Origin: Bifidobacterium tibiigranuli
GTDB lineage: Bacteria > Actinomycetota > Actinomycetes > Actinomycetales > Bifidobacteriaceae
Direction of reading: 5' to 3'
Length of the DNA: 64,000 bases
Assembly: GCF_009371885.1 (NCBI RefSeq)
Contig: NZ_QLZA01000008.1
Location: forward strand, 62,001-126,000
The first letter of the stretch is position 1; each line of letters starts with the position of its first letter. The notes under the pieces are model-generated. The model made no database searches, was not told the origin of the DNA, and saw only the letters and a program-made list of their open reading frames with translations. Positions 24,951 through 37,977 of the stretch are shown here, in pieces. The position numbers and the translations under genes were made by a program.

Positions 24951-26816
24951 ATGGGACGTATGCAAATGCGATCTGAAAAACTCATGAAGGGCCGGATGTT
25001 CGCCGGGGCCCGGGCACTCTATCGGGCGGCCGGCGTGGACGGCAAGGATTTCGGCAAGCCCGTCGTGGCCATCGCCAACTCGTTCTCCGAATTCGTGCCG
25101 GGGCACGTCCACCTCAACAAAGTCGGCCGGCTGGTGTCCGAGGCGGTCAAGGCCGCCGGCGGCATCCCGCGCGAATTCAACACGATTGCCGTGGATGACG
25201 GCATCGCGATGGGCCACACCGGCATGCTCTACTCGCTGCCGAGCCGCGACCTGATCGCCGATGCGGTCGAATACTCGGTCAACGCCCACTGCGCCGACGC
25301 TCTGGTGTGCATCTCCAACTGCGACAAGATCACTCCCGGCATGCTGCTGGCCGCAATGCGGCTCAACATCCCCACGATCTTCGTCTCCGGCGGCCCGATG
25401 GAGGCCGGCACTACGACGCTCGCCGACGGCACGAAGAAAAGCACCGACCTGATCGACGTCATGTACGCCTCGGCCGATGACAACGTCTCCGACGCCGATC
25501 TGCTCTCCTATGAGACGAGCGTGTGCCCGACCTGCGGCTCGTGCGCTGGCATGTTCACGGCCAATTCGATGAACTGCCTGGTCGAGGCGCTTGGCCTCGG
25601 ACTGCCCGGCAACGGCACCGTGCTGGCCTCGCACGTCTACCGCAAGCAGCTCTTCGAGCAGGCCGGCAAGATGATCGTGCAACTGAGCGACCGCTACTAC
25701 CACGAGGACGACACCTCGGTGCTGCCGCGCAACATCGCCACCAAGCACGCCTTCGAGAACGCGATGACGATGGATGTGGCCATGGGCGGCTCCACCAACA
25801 CCGTGCTGCACATCCTCGCCGCAGCCCAGAGCGCCGACGTCGATTTCACGCTGGAAGACATCGAACGCATCAGCCATACCGTGCAGTGCATCTGCAAGGC
25901 CAGCCCTTCCGGCCCCTGGGAGATCTCCGACGTGCACCGCGCCGGCGGCATCAGCGGCATCTTGGGCGAGCTGGATCGCGGCGGCAAGCTGCACCGCGAT
26001 GTGCATTCGATTGATTTCCCCTCGCTGGAAGACAAGCTCAACGCCTGGGACATCATGCGCCCGACCTGCACCGACGAAGCCAAGAAGCTCTTCCGCGCCG
26101 CGCCCGGACATATCGTCTCCCCTGAACCGTGGACGCATGAGACGCTGTTCGACGAGCTGGATACCGACCGCGTCAATGGTGCCATCCACGACATCGAGCA
26201 CCCGGCCGTGACCGAAGGCGGCCTCGCCGTGCTACGCGGCAACCTCGCGCCCGACGGCTGCGTGGTCAAAACCGCCGGCGTGCCCAAGGAGATCTGGAAC
26301 TTCCGCGGACCGGCGCTCGTCGTCGAATCGCAGGAGGAGGCCGTGGAGGTCATCCTCAACGACACGCTCAAGCCCGGTCAGGCGCTTATCATTCGTTACG
26401 AAGGCCCCAAAGGCGGCCCGGGTATGCAGGAGATGCTCTACCCGACGTCCTTCGTCAAGGGCAAGGGCATCGGCAAGGACGTCGCGCTGATCACTGATGG
26501 CCGCTACTCCGGCGGCTCCTCAGGCCTGGCTATCGGCCATGTGGCTCCGGAAGCCGCAAGCAAGGGCCCTATCGCCCTGGTCAAGAACGACGACATCATC
26601 AAGATCGATATCCCCAATCGACGCATCGACGTCGAGCTGGGCGACGAGCAGCTTGCCCAGCGCCGTGCCGAGCTTGAGGCCGGCGAGGGCTATGTGGCGC
26701 ATCGCGACCGCAAGGTTTCCCTCGCGCTCAAGGCCTACGCGGCCTTCGCCCGCTCCGCTGACAAGGGCGCGACCAGAGATCCCGAGCTGATCAACAAGCT
26801 CTCCGGTCTCGCCTGA
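24951..26816 (+). CDS. ilvD: dihydroxy-acid dehydratase
   Basis: IlvD makes 2-keto acids in valine, isoleucine and leucine synthesis with an Fe-S cluster. The 621-aa product has the first signature C-D-K-I-T-P-G-M near residue 122 and [17 protein letters not shown] at about 193-209, supplying cluster cysteines. The second signature [11 protein letters not shown] is near 515-525. Three in-frame ATGs (24951, 24960, 24966) are all possible starts, and no clear SD decides between them. A 56-bp perfect palindrome lies 38 bp downstream. Confidence 0.95.
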   Translation: MGRMQMRSEKLMKGRMFAGARALYRAAGVDGKDFGKPVVAIANSFSEFVPGHVHLNKVGRLVSEAVKAAGGIPREFNTIAVDDGIAMGHTGMLYSLPSRDLIADAVEYSVNAHCADALVCISNCDKITPGMLLAAMRLNIPTIFVSGGPMEAGTTTLADGTKKSTDLIDVMYASADDNVSDADLLSYETSVCPTCGSCAGMFTANSMNCLVEALGLGLPGNGTVLASHVYRKQLFEQAGKMIVQLSDRYYHEDDTSVLPRNIATKHAFENAMTMDVAMGGSTNTVLHILAAAQSADVDFTLEDIERISHTVQCICKASPSGPWEISDVHRAGGISGILGELDRGGKLHRDVHSIDFPSLEDKLNAWDIMRPTCTDEAKKLFRAAPGHIVSPEPWTHETLFDELDTDRVNGAIHDIEHPAVTEGGLAVLRGNLAPDGCVVKTAGVPKEIWNFRGPALVVESQEEAVEVILNDTLKPGQALIIRYEGPKGGPGMQEMLYPTSFVKGKGIGKDVALITDGRYSGGSSGLAIGHVAPEAASKGPIALVKNDDIIKIDIPNRRIDVELGDEQLAQRRAELEAGEGYVAHRDRKVSLALKAYAAFARSADKGATRDPELINKLSGLA

Positions 26817-26854
26817 TAGCAGTCTGGCTCTGCCCCCCATGCGACTGGGGCGCA

Positions 26855-26910
26855 ACGAAGAAGGCGGGTTGCTTCACGAATGCATTCGTGAAGCAACCCG
26901 CCTTCTTCGT
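26855..26910. terminator. 56-bp perfect palindrome after ilvD
   Basis: Two 28-base arms, 26855-26882 and 26883-26910, are exact reverse complements with no spacer. As RNA it folds into a very long hairpin; as DNA it could extrude a cruciform. Its position in a convergent gap (ilvD to gmk) fits a bidirectional terminator. Confidence 0.8.
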
Positions 26911-26935
26911 GTACAGCACTCCGCATCGAAGCTCT

Positions 26936-26980
26936 GCCCCTTTCGTGACGCTGACTCGGGTTAACCGTCACGAAAGGGGC
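26936..26980. terminator. hairpin terminator next to gmk
   Basis: Perfect 15-bp arms, 26936-26950 and 26966-26980, with a 15-base loop, GC-rich at the base. It lies 61 bp beyond the gmk stop and is the second hairpin in the ilvD-gmk convergent gap. Confidence 0.75.
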
Positions 26981-27041
26981 ATTGCGCGTACCCAGCCGGC
27001 ATCAGCCAGCCAAACCAGCCGACGAAGCCGACTGTAGCCAG

Positions 27042-27707
27042 CTACTGTTCCAGCCCGTATTCCTTGGCGATGATGGCCCAGAGGTCTTCGGCGCACTGTT
27101 CGACGGTGTTGTTGACGATGGTCACGTCGAATTCGCTTTCCGAAGCCAATTCGAGTTTCGCGGTCTCAAGACGCTTGCGCCGCTGCTCTTCGTTTTCAGT
27201 GCCCCGGCCGACCAGACGCCGCACCAATTCGTCATAGCTCGGCGGCGCTATGAACACGTACACGACGTCAAGCCCCATGTCGGCGGCCCTGTCTTTGACG
27301 CGCCGGGCACCTTGCAGATCGATTTCCAGAATCGTGGGCGTATTGGATGCTATGTGGTCAAGCACGGGCTGAAGCGGCGTGCCGTAATGCGCCATATTGT
27401 GCACAACCGCCGTTTCCAGGAACCAGCCTTGCGCTTCCTTGGCGAGGAATTCCGCTTCGTTCATGAACCAGTAGGTGCGTCCGTCGACTTCGCCAGGTCT
27501 CGGCGCGCGCGTGGTGGCGGAAACGGACACCCACACTTCGGGATGATGGGCCCGCAGCTCAGTCTCCACCGTGCCCTTGCCCACGGCGGTGGGACCGGTC
27601 AGGACGATGAGCCGGCCTGTGTGGTCAGCATGATGAGTTCGGGACTGAGTGTAATCCTTCGTATCAGTGCCGTCAGTGTTGTCGGTGCCGTCAGTCCTGG
27701 TCGTCAT
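27042..27707 (-). CDS. gmk: guanylate kinase
   Basis: Gmk phosphorylates GMP and dGMP. The 221-aa protein has the P-loop G-P-T-A-V-G-K-G at about residues 36-43. The guanylate kinase signature is S-V-S-A-T-T-R-x-P-R-P-G-E near 59-71, with Y-W-F-M downstream. An N-terminal extension of about 30 residues, Thr/Asp-rich, precedes the kinase domain and looks unstructured. It overlaps the 3' end of the pyrF-like gene by 17 bp and is last in the efp-to-gmk operon. Confidence 0.94.
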   Translation of the reverse strand: MTTRTDGTDNTDGTDTKDYTQSRTHHADHTGRLIVLTGPTAVGKGTVETELRAHHPEVWVSVSATTRAPRPGEVDGRTYWFMNEAEFLAKEAQGWFLETAVVHNMAHYGTPLQPVLDHIASNTPTILEIDLQGARRVKDRAADMGLDVVYVFIAPPSYDELVRRLVGRGTENEEQRRKRLETAKLELASESEFDVTIVNNTVEQCAEDLWAIIAKEYGLEQ

Positions 27708-28623
27708 CGTCCTGCCCCTCCTCAGTCGCCTCCAACAGCGCCTGTCGTATATCCAAGGAGATGGATTCGGTGGCCATCGATAGCTGGGAGATGTCGGGGC
27801 CGTGTGAGGCGATGAACCGCGACACGGTCACCAGCACATTGCCTTTGGTCCCTTTGAATACGGTTTTAAGGTCCTTGGCCTCGGCACCCTGCCATCCGTA
27901 CCCAGGCGAGAGAATAGGGCCGGAGAAGCTGGCCGGGTCCACGCCGCTTTCCTTCATCCACTGTCCGATGGTCGCGCCGACAATCAGACCGACAGACCCC
28001 ATGCCGGTGCAGCCCTCATTGAACTTCTGGGCGCAGCTCGCAATGCCGTAAGCTACCGTTTTGCCTTCGTATTCGCCACGCTGCCGGATGGCGGTCTGCA
28101 GGCTCGCTCCCTCCTGATTCGAAGTGAGCGATGCCACGAACACGCCGCGGCCGTTGCTGAGCGCCTCTTCGACCAGCGGGCTGATCGAACGCGCCCCGTA
28201 ATAGGGCAGCAAGGTGATAGCATCCGCCAACATGGGCGAATCCTTCTTGAAATACACGTCCGACAGCGCCGAGATCGTCGTCGGCAGCCCGCCCCGCAGG
28301 CAGTCGACGATGGTGATGATACCCATCTGACGTGCCGCGTACAGCACGCGTTCGAGCGCTGCGAAGCCCTTGGAACCGTAGCGCTCGAACATCGAGGTCT
28401 GGAATTTGACCGCCGCGGCCCGACCACGCGACGCCTGCAGCATGCGCATCGAGAACATCTCGGCACCATCGGCGTCCACGTTGTAGCCCCAGTTGGTAAG
28501 AATCTTGCGGTGCGGGTCGATGCCGATGCACAATGGTCCGTACTTCGCCATCGAATTGCTCAGTCGCACTCCGAAATCAGAGCGTTTCGCAAGCATCTCC
28601 GGCTGGCTGGGGCGTTCGGTCAT
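27691..28623 (-). CDS. pyrF: PyrF-family (OMP decarboxylase) protein lacking part of the catalytic tetrad
   Basis: The 310-aa protein aligns with actinobacterial type-2 OMP decarboxylases: C-I-G-I-D-P-H near residue 32, A-V-K-F-Q (Lys73), G-V-F-V-A-S-L-T-S-N-Q-E-G-A and V-G-A-T-I-G. The active-site motif D-A-K-R-G-D-I reads D-C-L-R-G-G-L at residues 107-113, so the catalytic Lys is Leu109 and the second Asp is Gly112. The codons are unambiguous and the frame is intact. It sits between carB and gmk, where a pyrimidine enzyme is expected. Either it has another activity or role, or the real PyrF is encoded elsewhere. Confidence 0.85.
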   Translation of the reverse strand: MTERPSQPEMLAKRSDFGVRLSNSMAKYGPLCIGIDPHRKILTNWGYNVDADGAEMFSMRMLQASRGRAAAVKFQTSMFERYGSKGFAALERVLYAARQMGIITIVDCLRGGLPTTISALSDVYFKKDSPMLADAITLLPYYGARSISPLVEEALSNGRGVFVASLTSNQEGASLQTAIRQRGEYEGKTVAYGIASCAQKFNEGCTGMGSVGLIVGATIGQWMKESGVDPASFSGPILSPGYGWQGAEAKDLKTVFKGTKGNVLVTVSRFIASHGPDISQLSMATESISLDIRQALLEATEEGQDDDDQD

Positions 28624-28629
28624 TGGATA

Positions 28630-31999
<3,370 letters not shown>

Positions 32000-32007
<8 letters not shown>

Positions 32008-33226
32008 TGAGGAGTTCACCTTTCTTGGCGGAGGCCATGAGGTCCACGAAACGGTCGAAGAGGTAGGCGGCGTCATGCGGACCCGCCGCCGCCTCCGGAT
32101 GGTATTGCACGGAGAATGCTGGGATGTCGAGGCATTGCAGGCCTTCGACCACGTCATCGTTGAGATCGATATGCGAGACGAACACCCGGCCGAACTCGCC
32201 GTTTCCGTACGGTGAGGGCACTGTTTCGCCGATTGGCGCGTCGACGGCGAAGCCGTGGTTCTGCGTGGTGATTTCGACCTTGCCGGTGGTCATATCCTTG
32301 ACCGGCCGGTTCGAGCCGCGATGCCCGAATTTGAGCTTGTAGGTGCCGAAGCCGAGTGCACGGCCAAACAGCTGGTTGCCGAAGCAGATGCCGAAGAAGG
32401 GGTATCCGGCTTTCAGGACTTTGCGCAGCAGCTCGACCACCGGGTCGGACTGCTCAGGGTCTCCCGGGCCATTGGAGAAGAATACGCCGTCGGGATGCAG
32501 CGCCTCGATCTGTTCGAAGGTGACGGTCGAAGGCACGACCTGCACGCGACAGCCGCGCTCGGCCAAGCGGTGCGGAGTCATGCCCTTGATGCCCAGATCC
32601 ACCGCAGCGACGGTGAAAAGCGGCTCCTTGCCTTCGAATTCCCCAGCAGGCTCGATGGTATAGCGCTCTTCGGTGCTGACCTCGTCGTACAGGCTCAGGC
32701 CTTTCATCCGCGGGGCCTGCCTGACCTGCGCGAGCAGCGAGTCGATGCTGCGCAGTGCGCCGGTCGCTGGATCCTTGAGCGTGTCACCGGAGAAGATGCC
32801 GGCCCGCATCACGCCTGCGGAGCGAAGATGACGCACCAGCTTCCTGGTGTCGATGCGGCAGATGCCGACGATGCCCTGGGCGGCAAGATCGTCGTCAAGA
32901 CTGCTCGATGCCCTCCAATTGCTCACATTGGGGCTCGGCTCACGTACGACGTAGCCGGCGACCCAGATGCGCGAGGATTCGGGGTCCTCATTGTTCACAC
33001 CAGTGTCGCCGATGTGTGGGAAGGTCTGCACGACGATCTGCCGGTCGTAGCTGGGATCGGTGAGCGTCTCCTGGTATCCGGTCATGCTGGTCGAGAAGAC
33101 GATCTCGGCGCAGGTCGAGCCGACCGCGCCATACGGATCGCCGACATACACTTGCCCATCCTCAAGCACGAGCACGGCATCGGATGGCGTAAAGCTGCTG
33201 GCCACGGAATCGTTCTGGTTCACCAA
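32000..33226 (-). CDS. carA: carbamoyl-phosphate synthase small subunit
   Basis: CarA is the glutamine amidotransferase subunit that feeds ammonia to CarB. The 408-aa protein has the N-terminal CarA domain ([16 protein letters not shown] near residue 45). The class-I glutaminase domain carries the nucleophile motif G-I-C-F-G-N-Q near 285 and a His-Pro-Glu-type pair in Q-Y-H-P-E-A near the C-terminus. Order and overlap with carB are standard. Confidence 0.97.
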
Positions 33227-33314
33227 AACCCCTTTTCCCTCGAATTCGTATCGGAACTCAAGATTAGTGGCCGGTTGGGACTCGCGGCCCGGCCGTTCGC
33301 CGCTGTCGGTTGCC

Positions 33315-34031
33315 TTATTCTGTCGTGTTGCTCACACCGGAATCCATCTGAGAGGAAGATATAGCATCCTGCGATTGCGTTGAGGTTTCCTGTGCCGCGG
33401 TTTCCTGCTCGCTAGCTTGCCGATCTGTGTTCTGATGATCACTGGCTTGCTGATCGGGCTGGCTGTCCGCTGGATTGGACGGTGCCGGCTCAGTAGACTC
33501 GGCTGCGTCAGACGAGCCAGTTGCAGCGTCCGAGCCAGTTGCCTCAGCCGAAACGGCCGTCTCGGACGATTCGTCGCCTTCGGATGCATCGGCTGCTTCT
33601 GCCTCATCGTCCTCATTGCGGACGGGATACTGCTCCTTGTCGGCGCGCAGCGCGCTGAGCAGTCCATGGATGAAGGACAGGGAGTCGTCATCGCTCAATG
33701 TGCGGGCCAGACTCAGCGCCTCGTCGATGGCCACCTTGTCGGGAACCTCGTCGTTGCGCAGGATCTCCCAGGCGGCGATGCGCAGAATGTTGCGATCGAC
33801 CACGGCCATGCGGCGAATCTTCCAGCCGGTGGAATGTTCGTCAAGCGCCCGATCGATGGTGACGCGGTTATCGGCCACGCCGCGCACGATCTCGATGGCG
33901 TAATCAGGCAGCGGAGTCTGTGCCCCGGGCTGTGCAATGCGCTCAGCAAGAAGGGACAGGAAATCCTGTCCCTTCTCGTCAGCCTCGTACAGCGTGTTCA
34001 GCGCTCTCTTGCGAGCAGTGGAACGTGCCAT
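33315..34031 (-). CDS. nusB: transcription antitermination factor NusB with an acidic tail
   Basis: NusB binds boxA RNA with S10 (NusE) in rRNA antitermination. Residues 1 to about 135 form the all-helical NusB domain: the N-terminal A-R-K-R-A-L-N-x-L-Y, then [10 protein letters not shown] and [13 protein letters not shown] near 95-110. A further 100 residues are a disordered tail rich in Ala, Ser, Glu, Asp and Gln with no known domain. The start lies 14 bp after efp. This tail is longer than in typical NusB (about 140-170 aa in all). Confidence 0.93.
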   Translation of the reverse strand: MARSTARKRALNTLYEADEKGQDFLSLLAERIAQPGAQTPLPDYAIEIVRGVADNRVTIDRALDEHSTGWKIRRMAVVDRNILRIAAWEILRNDEVPDKVAIDEALSLARTLSDDDSLSFIHGLLSALRADKEQYPVRNEDDEAEAADASEGDESSETAVSAEATGSDAATGSSDAAESTEPAPSNPADSQPDQQASDHQNTDRQASEQETAAQETSTQSQDAISSSQMDSGVSNTTE

Positions 34032-34045
34032 AAACCGGTGCCGCC

Positions 34046-34609
34046 TTAGTTCTCGCGGCCCAGATAGGAACCGTCGCGCGTATCGACTTTCACCCTCTCG
34101 CCCTCGCCCACGAACAGCGGCACCTGAATCTCGGCGCCAGTCTCCACAGTCGCCGGCTTCGTGCCTGCGCTCGAGCGGTTGCCCTGCACGCCAGGCTCGG
34201 TGTGCGTGATGGTGAGAATGACCGATGCCGGCAGCTCGACGCTCAGCGGCGTGCCGTCATGGAAGCTCACGATGCAGTCCGTGCCCTCGAGCATGTACTT
34301 GGCCTGATCGCCAACGAGCGTCTGAGGGATGTTGACCTGATCGTAGGTCGTCATATCCATGAACACGAAGCTGTCGCCGTCTTCATAGGAATACTGCAGC
34401 GTGCGGTTGTCGACCGTCTCGAATTCCATCTTCATGCCGGCGTTGAAGGTCTTGTCGACGATCTTGCCCGAAAGCACGTTCTTGATGGTGGTGCGCACGA
34501 AGGCCGGACCCTTGCCGGGCTTGACGTGCTGGAACTTGGTGACGGCCCACAGCTGGCCGTCCAGATTCAGAACCGAACCGTTCTTAATGTCATTGGTTGT
34601 TTGTGCCAC
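34046..34609 (-). CDS. efp: elongation factor P
   Basis: EF-P relieves ribosome stalling at polyproline. The 187-aa protein has three beta-barrel domains. The tip loop of domain I reads K-P-G-K-G-P-A at about residues 31-37, the PGKGP form known from Actinobacteria in which the central Lys works without modification. The C-terminal E-x-G-x-x-I-x-V-P-x-F signature is present. It heads the operon efp-nusB-carA-carB-pyrF-gmk, and its promoter must lie in 34610-34977. Confidence 0.96.
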   Translation of the reverse strand: MAQTTNDIKNGSVLNLDGQLWAVTKFQHVKPGKGPAFVRTTIKNVLSGKIVDKTFNAGMKMEFETVDNRTLQYSYEDGDSFVFMDMTTYDQVNIPQTLVGDQAKYMLEGTDCIVSFHDGTPLSVELPASVILTITHTEPGVQGNRSSAGTKPATVETGAEIQVPLFVGEGERVKVDTRDGSYLGREN

Positions 34610-34977
34610 GTAAAGTCACCTATTTTCAATCTCATGGGCAGAGTCAAAATTTGCCTCCGCTATTATGCCACAGCGCCTATACAGGTGGGCTGGCACATCT
34701 TCTGCGCCTTCTCATGGCGATTGTGGCGTGCGGCCGCGCAGCATGATAGCCTGTACCCGTTTTCACAGGGAATCAGGTTCAGGAAGTATTGGCCACGCGC
34801 GTGGTCCGCCTGACCGTCCCCACACTTTTTGTAGGCAACACCCAGCGTTTCTAGGGAGCAGTGTGCCTATTTCACGGTGATGTGCGATGTTGCACGGCGT
34901 CCGGCAACAGATGGCAAACGCAATCAACTGCTCCCTTTCGATTCAATCCCAATATTTGCAATCGTTAAGGAAACACT
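34610..34977. other. divergent intergenic region efp / MFS pseudogene
   Basis: 368 bp with no supportable gene. It must hold the promoter of the efp operon on the minus strand. An AT-rich patch before the MFS start (34930-34977) ends with AAGGAAAC just ahead of the ATG. No RNA gene was recognised. Confidence 0.5.
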
Positions 34978-36248
34978 ATGCAATTCTTGCAACGGGCTGC
35001 CGCACCCGATCACAATCTGCGGCTGTATTGCCTCTACCTGGCCTCGACCGGCTTTGTGCTCGACCGGGCCGTGTTCCTGGTGTATATGGGGCAGCACGGT
35101 TTGAACGTGCAGCAGGTCGCATTATGCGAAGCCATATTCCAGCTGGGAACGGTATTGTTCGAAATCCCCACAGGATGGGTGTCTGATCGTTTCGGGCGCA
35201 AAGCGTCAATGCTCACCGGTACCGCGCTGCTTGCCGCATACAACGTTGGCATGCTGCTGGCGCACGGTTTCATCGGTTATATATCGATGATGCTGCTGTG
35301 CGCATTCGCTTACACCTTCCTGTCCGGATCCGATACCTCGCTGCTGTACGAGCTGGTGGAAACCGGGCATGGCAGCAAACGCTATCTGTCGTACAGCTCC
35401 AAGACGATGGCCGGGCAGCAAATCATGATGGGCGTCTCAGCGTTACTGGGAGGACTCTTGGCAGCGCACTCGTGGACGATGCTGTACTTGCTGATGAGCG
35501 GCGTCTACGTCGTTGAGCTGGTCATGCTTGTTGCCGTGCACGAGCCGAAAGTCAAACCGGATAGTGACTGCCGAGTACCGGCCCCTGCGTTGCATCCCGA
35601 CACCGATACCGATACTGTTCACCATACAAGCTACAACTATTGGCGAATACGCAGCACTCACTGGACGACATATGCACCGATCTGGGCATTCGTCGGTTTC
35701 CTTGCCGCGAGTGCCGCCCTTGATATGACTGCAATGAGTTATCAGAATTCCTCGCAGATCATTTTCGCCACAACCGGCATCTCGTTGCCTGCGATAGGGC
35801 TGTTTGCCGCATTATCCAAGCTTGCCAACGCTGCGGCGTATCTGCTGACCAGCCTGCTCACCAAGCGATTCAATCGGACAACCGTGCTGATCTGGCTATG
35901 CGCGGCGCAGGCATTGTCGTTCATCATGTTGCCAATAGCTGCAGCAAAGCCGACTGCGCTGCTCGCTGCGAGTCCGCTCGCCCTTTTGTTCCGGAGATGC
36001 TATTCATCCTCGTGGAAAGCATCACTCAGGATTATCTGGTCAGTGCCACGAGAGCACGAGTATTGTCCATCGTCTCTATGATGCGCTCACTCGCTGGCAC
36101 GGCCATGTATGCAATAATCGGCACGTCACTCAAGCTATGGAATGTGCAGGTCACGCTGATTATCCTCGCGAGCCTTACCGCCGGGCTCGTTGTAATGACG
36201 ATCAGTGCGTACTACGGGCTCTTATGTATGAGACGCCAAGAACGGTGA
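34978..36248 (+). pseudogene. MFS transporter disrupted by a frameshift
   Basis: The first frame (34978 to about 35990) encodes about ten membrane helices of a major-facilitator protein, with the loop 2-3 motif G-W-V-S-D-R-F-G-R-K at about residues 64-73. At about 35980-36000, near a C3T4 run, the frame shifts. The shifted frame continues with V-P-E-M-L-F-I-L-V-E-S and two more hydrophobic helices to the TGA at 36248. The first frame runs on through unrelated residues to 36081. A single indel restores one protein of about 422 aa. It may be a real pseudogene, a sequencing error, or a slippage site. The substrate is unknown. Confidence 0.8.
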
Positions 36249-36268
36249 ATGTGCATATACATATACAT

Positions 36269-36461
36269 GTCACAACCCCCGCACTAATCTGACCCTAGTG
36301 CGGGAGTTGTGACAGTTCGTGACTTAACGATTGGCTAAGGGTGAACCCCGTTGCTTCCTCGGGCCCTTAGTAGGCCCTCGGCGTCGGCTGCGGACAGCGC
36401 ACAGCGTTGTCCGCTAACGCCTCCGCCCGCATAGCCCTCGTAATCATGCGGGAGTTGTGAC
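36269..36461. repeat. structured intergenic element with three GTCACAAC copies
   Basis: An 18-bp inverted repeat (36269-36286 and 36296-36313, one mismatch) forms a hairpin. The 14-bp arm sequence GCGGGAGTTGTGAC recurs exactly at 36300-36313 and 36448-36461. The 134 bp between them hold further pairings, such as CTAAGGG/CCCTTAG and GCGGACA/TGTCCGC. No coding frame fits. It looks like a dispersed intergenic repeat or a small structured RNA. Confidence 0.55.
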
Positions 36462-36523
36462 GCAGGCACCGTCGCCCGCGCCTATTGGTTGAGCAATGCC
36501 TAATATGTCTGGTTCCCCAATGC

Positions 36524-36560
36524 AAGAATCCCCAAGAGCCTTAAGCCCTTGGGGATTCTT
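36524..36560. terminator. tuf terminator
   Basis: Perfect 13-bp arms, 36524-36536 and 36548-36560, with an 11-base loop. It lies 46 bp beyond the tuf stop on the minus strand. Confidence 0.75.
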
Positions 36561-36605
36561 TGCGTTTACTTCAGCGCAATCAGCGCAGCTGCGTCAGCGG
36601 ATCAC

Positions 36606-37805
36606 TCACTTGAGGATCTTGGTGACACGGCCCGAGCCGACGGTGCGGCCGCCTTCGCGCACAGCGAAGGTCAGGCCTTCCTCCATAGCGATGGGCTGGA
36701 TGAGCTCAACGGTGAAGGTGGCGTGGTCGCCGGGCTGGACCATCTCGACGCCTTCCGGCAGCGTGATGACGCCGGTGACGTCGGTGGTGCGGAAGTAGAA
36801 CTGCGGACGGTAGTTGGAGAAGAACGGCGAATGACGGCCGCCCTCATCCTTGGTCAGCACGTAGACTTCGCCCTCGAAATTGGTGTGCGGAGTCACGGAC
36901 TTCGGGGCAGCCACGACCTGGCCGCGCTCGACCTGCTCGCGGTTGATGCCGCGCAGCAGCAGACCGGTGTTGTCGCCAGCCTGAGCCTCATCCATCTGCT
37001 TGTGGAAGGTCTCGATGGAGGTGACGGTGGTGGTCTGGGTGTCGCGGATGCCGACGATCTCGACGTTGGTGTTGATCGGCAGCTTGCCACGCTCGACACG
37101 GCCGGTCACCACGGTGCCGCGGCCGGAGATGGTGAAGACATCTTCGATCGGCATCAGGAAGGGCTTGTCGAGGTCGTGGACCGGGGTCGGGATGTAGTCA
37201 TCGACAGCGTCCATGAGGTCCTTGACGCTCTGGACCCACTTCTCGTGGTCCGGAGCGTCGTCGTGCAGCGCGCCGTAGGCCGAGGTCTTGATGACCGGGC
37301 AGTCGCGGTCGAAGCCGTTCTCCTCGAGCAGATCGCGGACTTCTTCTTCGACGAGCTCGACGAGCTCTTCATCGTCGACCATATCGCACTTGTTCAGGGC
37401 GACGAGGATCTTCGGAACGCCAACCTGGCGGGCGAGCAGAACGTGCTCGCGAGTCTGGGCCATCGGGCCGTCGGTGGCGGCGACCACGAGGATCGCGCCA
37501 TCCATCTGAGCGGCGCCGGTGATCATGTTCTTCACGAAGTCGGCGTGGCCGGGGCAGTCGACATGCGCATAGTGGCGCTTCTCGGTCTGGTACTCGATGT
37601 GGGCGATGTTGATGGTGATGCCGCGCTGCTGCTCTTCAGGAGCGGCGTCGATCTGAGCGAAATCATACTCCGGGTTGACATCGGGGTACTCTTCGTGCAG
37701 CACCTTGGAGATAGCCGCAGTCAGGGTCGTCTTGCCGTGGTCCACGTGGCCGATGGTGCCAATGTTGACATGCGGCTTGGTGCGCTCGAACTTTTGCTTT
37801 GCCAT
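36606..37805 (-). CDS. tuf: elongation factor Tu
   Basis: The GTPase that delivers aminoacyl-tRNA to the ribosome. The 399-aa product has the P-loop G-H-V-D-H-G-K-T at residues 19-26, D-C-P-G-H near 86 and N-K-C-D near 141. Length and all switch motifs match the family. It is last in the str operon, 172 bp after fusA, so it may also have its own promoter. Confidence 0.98.
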   Translation of the reverse strand: MAKQKFERTKPHVNIGTIGHVDHGKTTLTAAISKVLHEEYPDVNPEYDFAQIDAAPEEQQRGITINIAHIEYQTEKRHYAHVDCPGHADFVKNMITGAAQMDGAILVVAATDGPMAQTREHVLLARQVGVPKILVALNKCDMVDDEELVELVEEEVRDLLEENGFDRDCPVIKTSAYGALHDDAPDHEKWVQSVKDLMDAVDDYIPTPVHDLDKPFLMPIEDVFTISGRGTVVTGRVERGKLPINTNVEIVGIRDTQTTTVTSIETFHKQMDEAQAGDNTGLLLRGINREQVERGQVVAAPKSVTPHTNFEGEVYVLTKDEGGRHSPFFSNYRPQFYFRTTDVTGVITLPEGVEMVQPGDHATFTVELIQPIAMEEGLTFAVREGGRTVGSGRVTKILK

Positions 37806-37977
37806 TATGTTTTGTCCTCCTGGACGTCTCGTAGTTTGCCTGTGCCCTGGGCACCAGGCACCCGCTACAGTTTACTGGGTTTCTGGGTCGTTTGCCACAA
37901 ACGGTGCCCGAACCCAGTCAGCGCTACAAAATCATAGTGCCGACTGGGGACAGATGCACTGTTTGCAGCCTCGCGTG

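Noticed and set aside
24762..26201. 479-codon minus-strand frame opposite ilvD
   Set aside because: Shadow of ilvD with high Gly/Val/Asp content.
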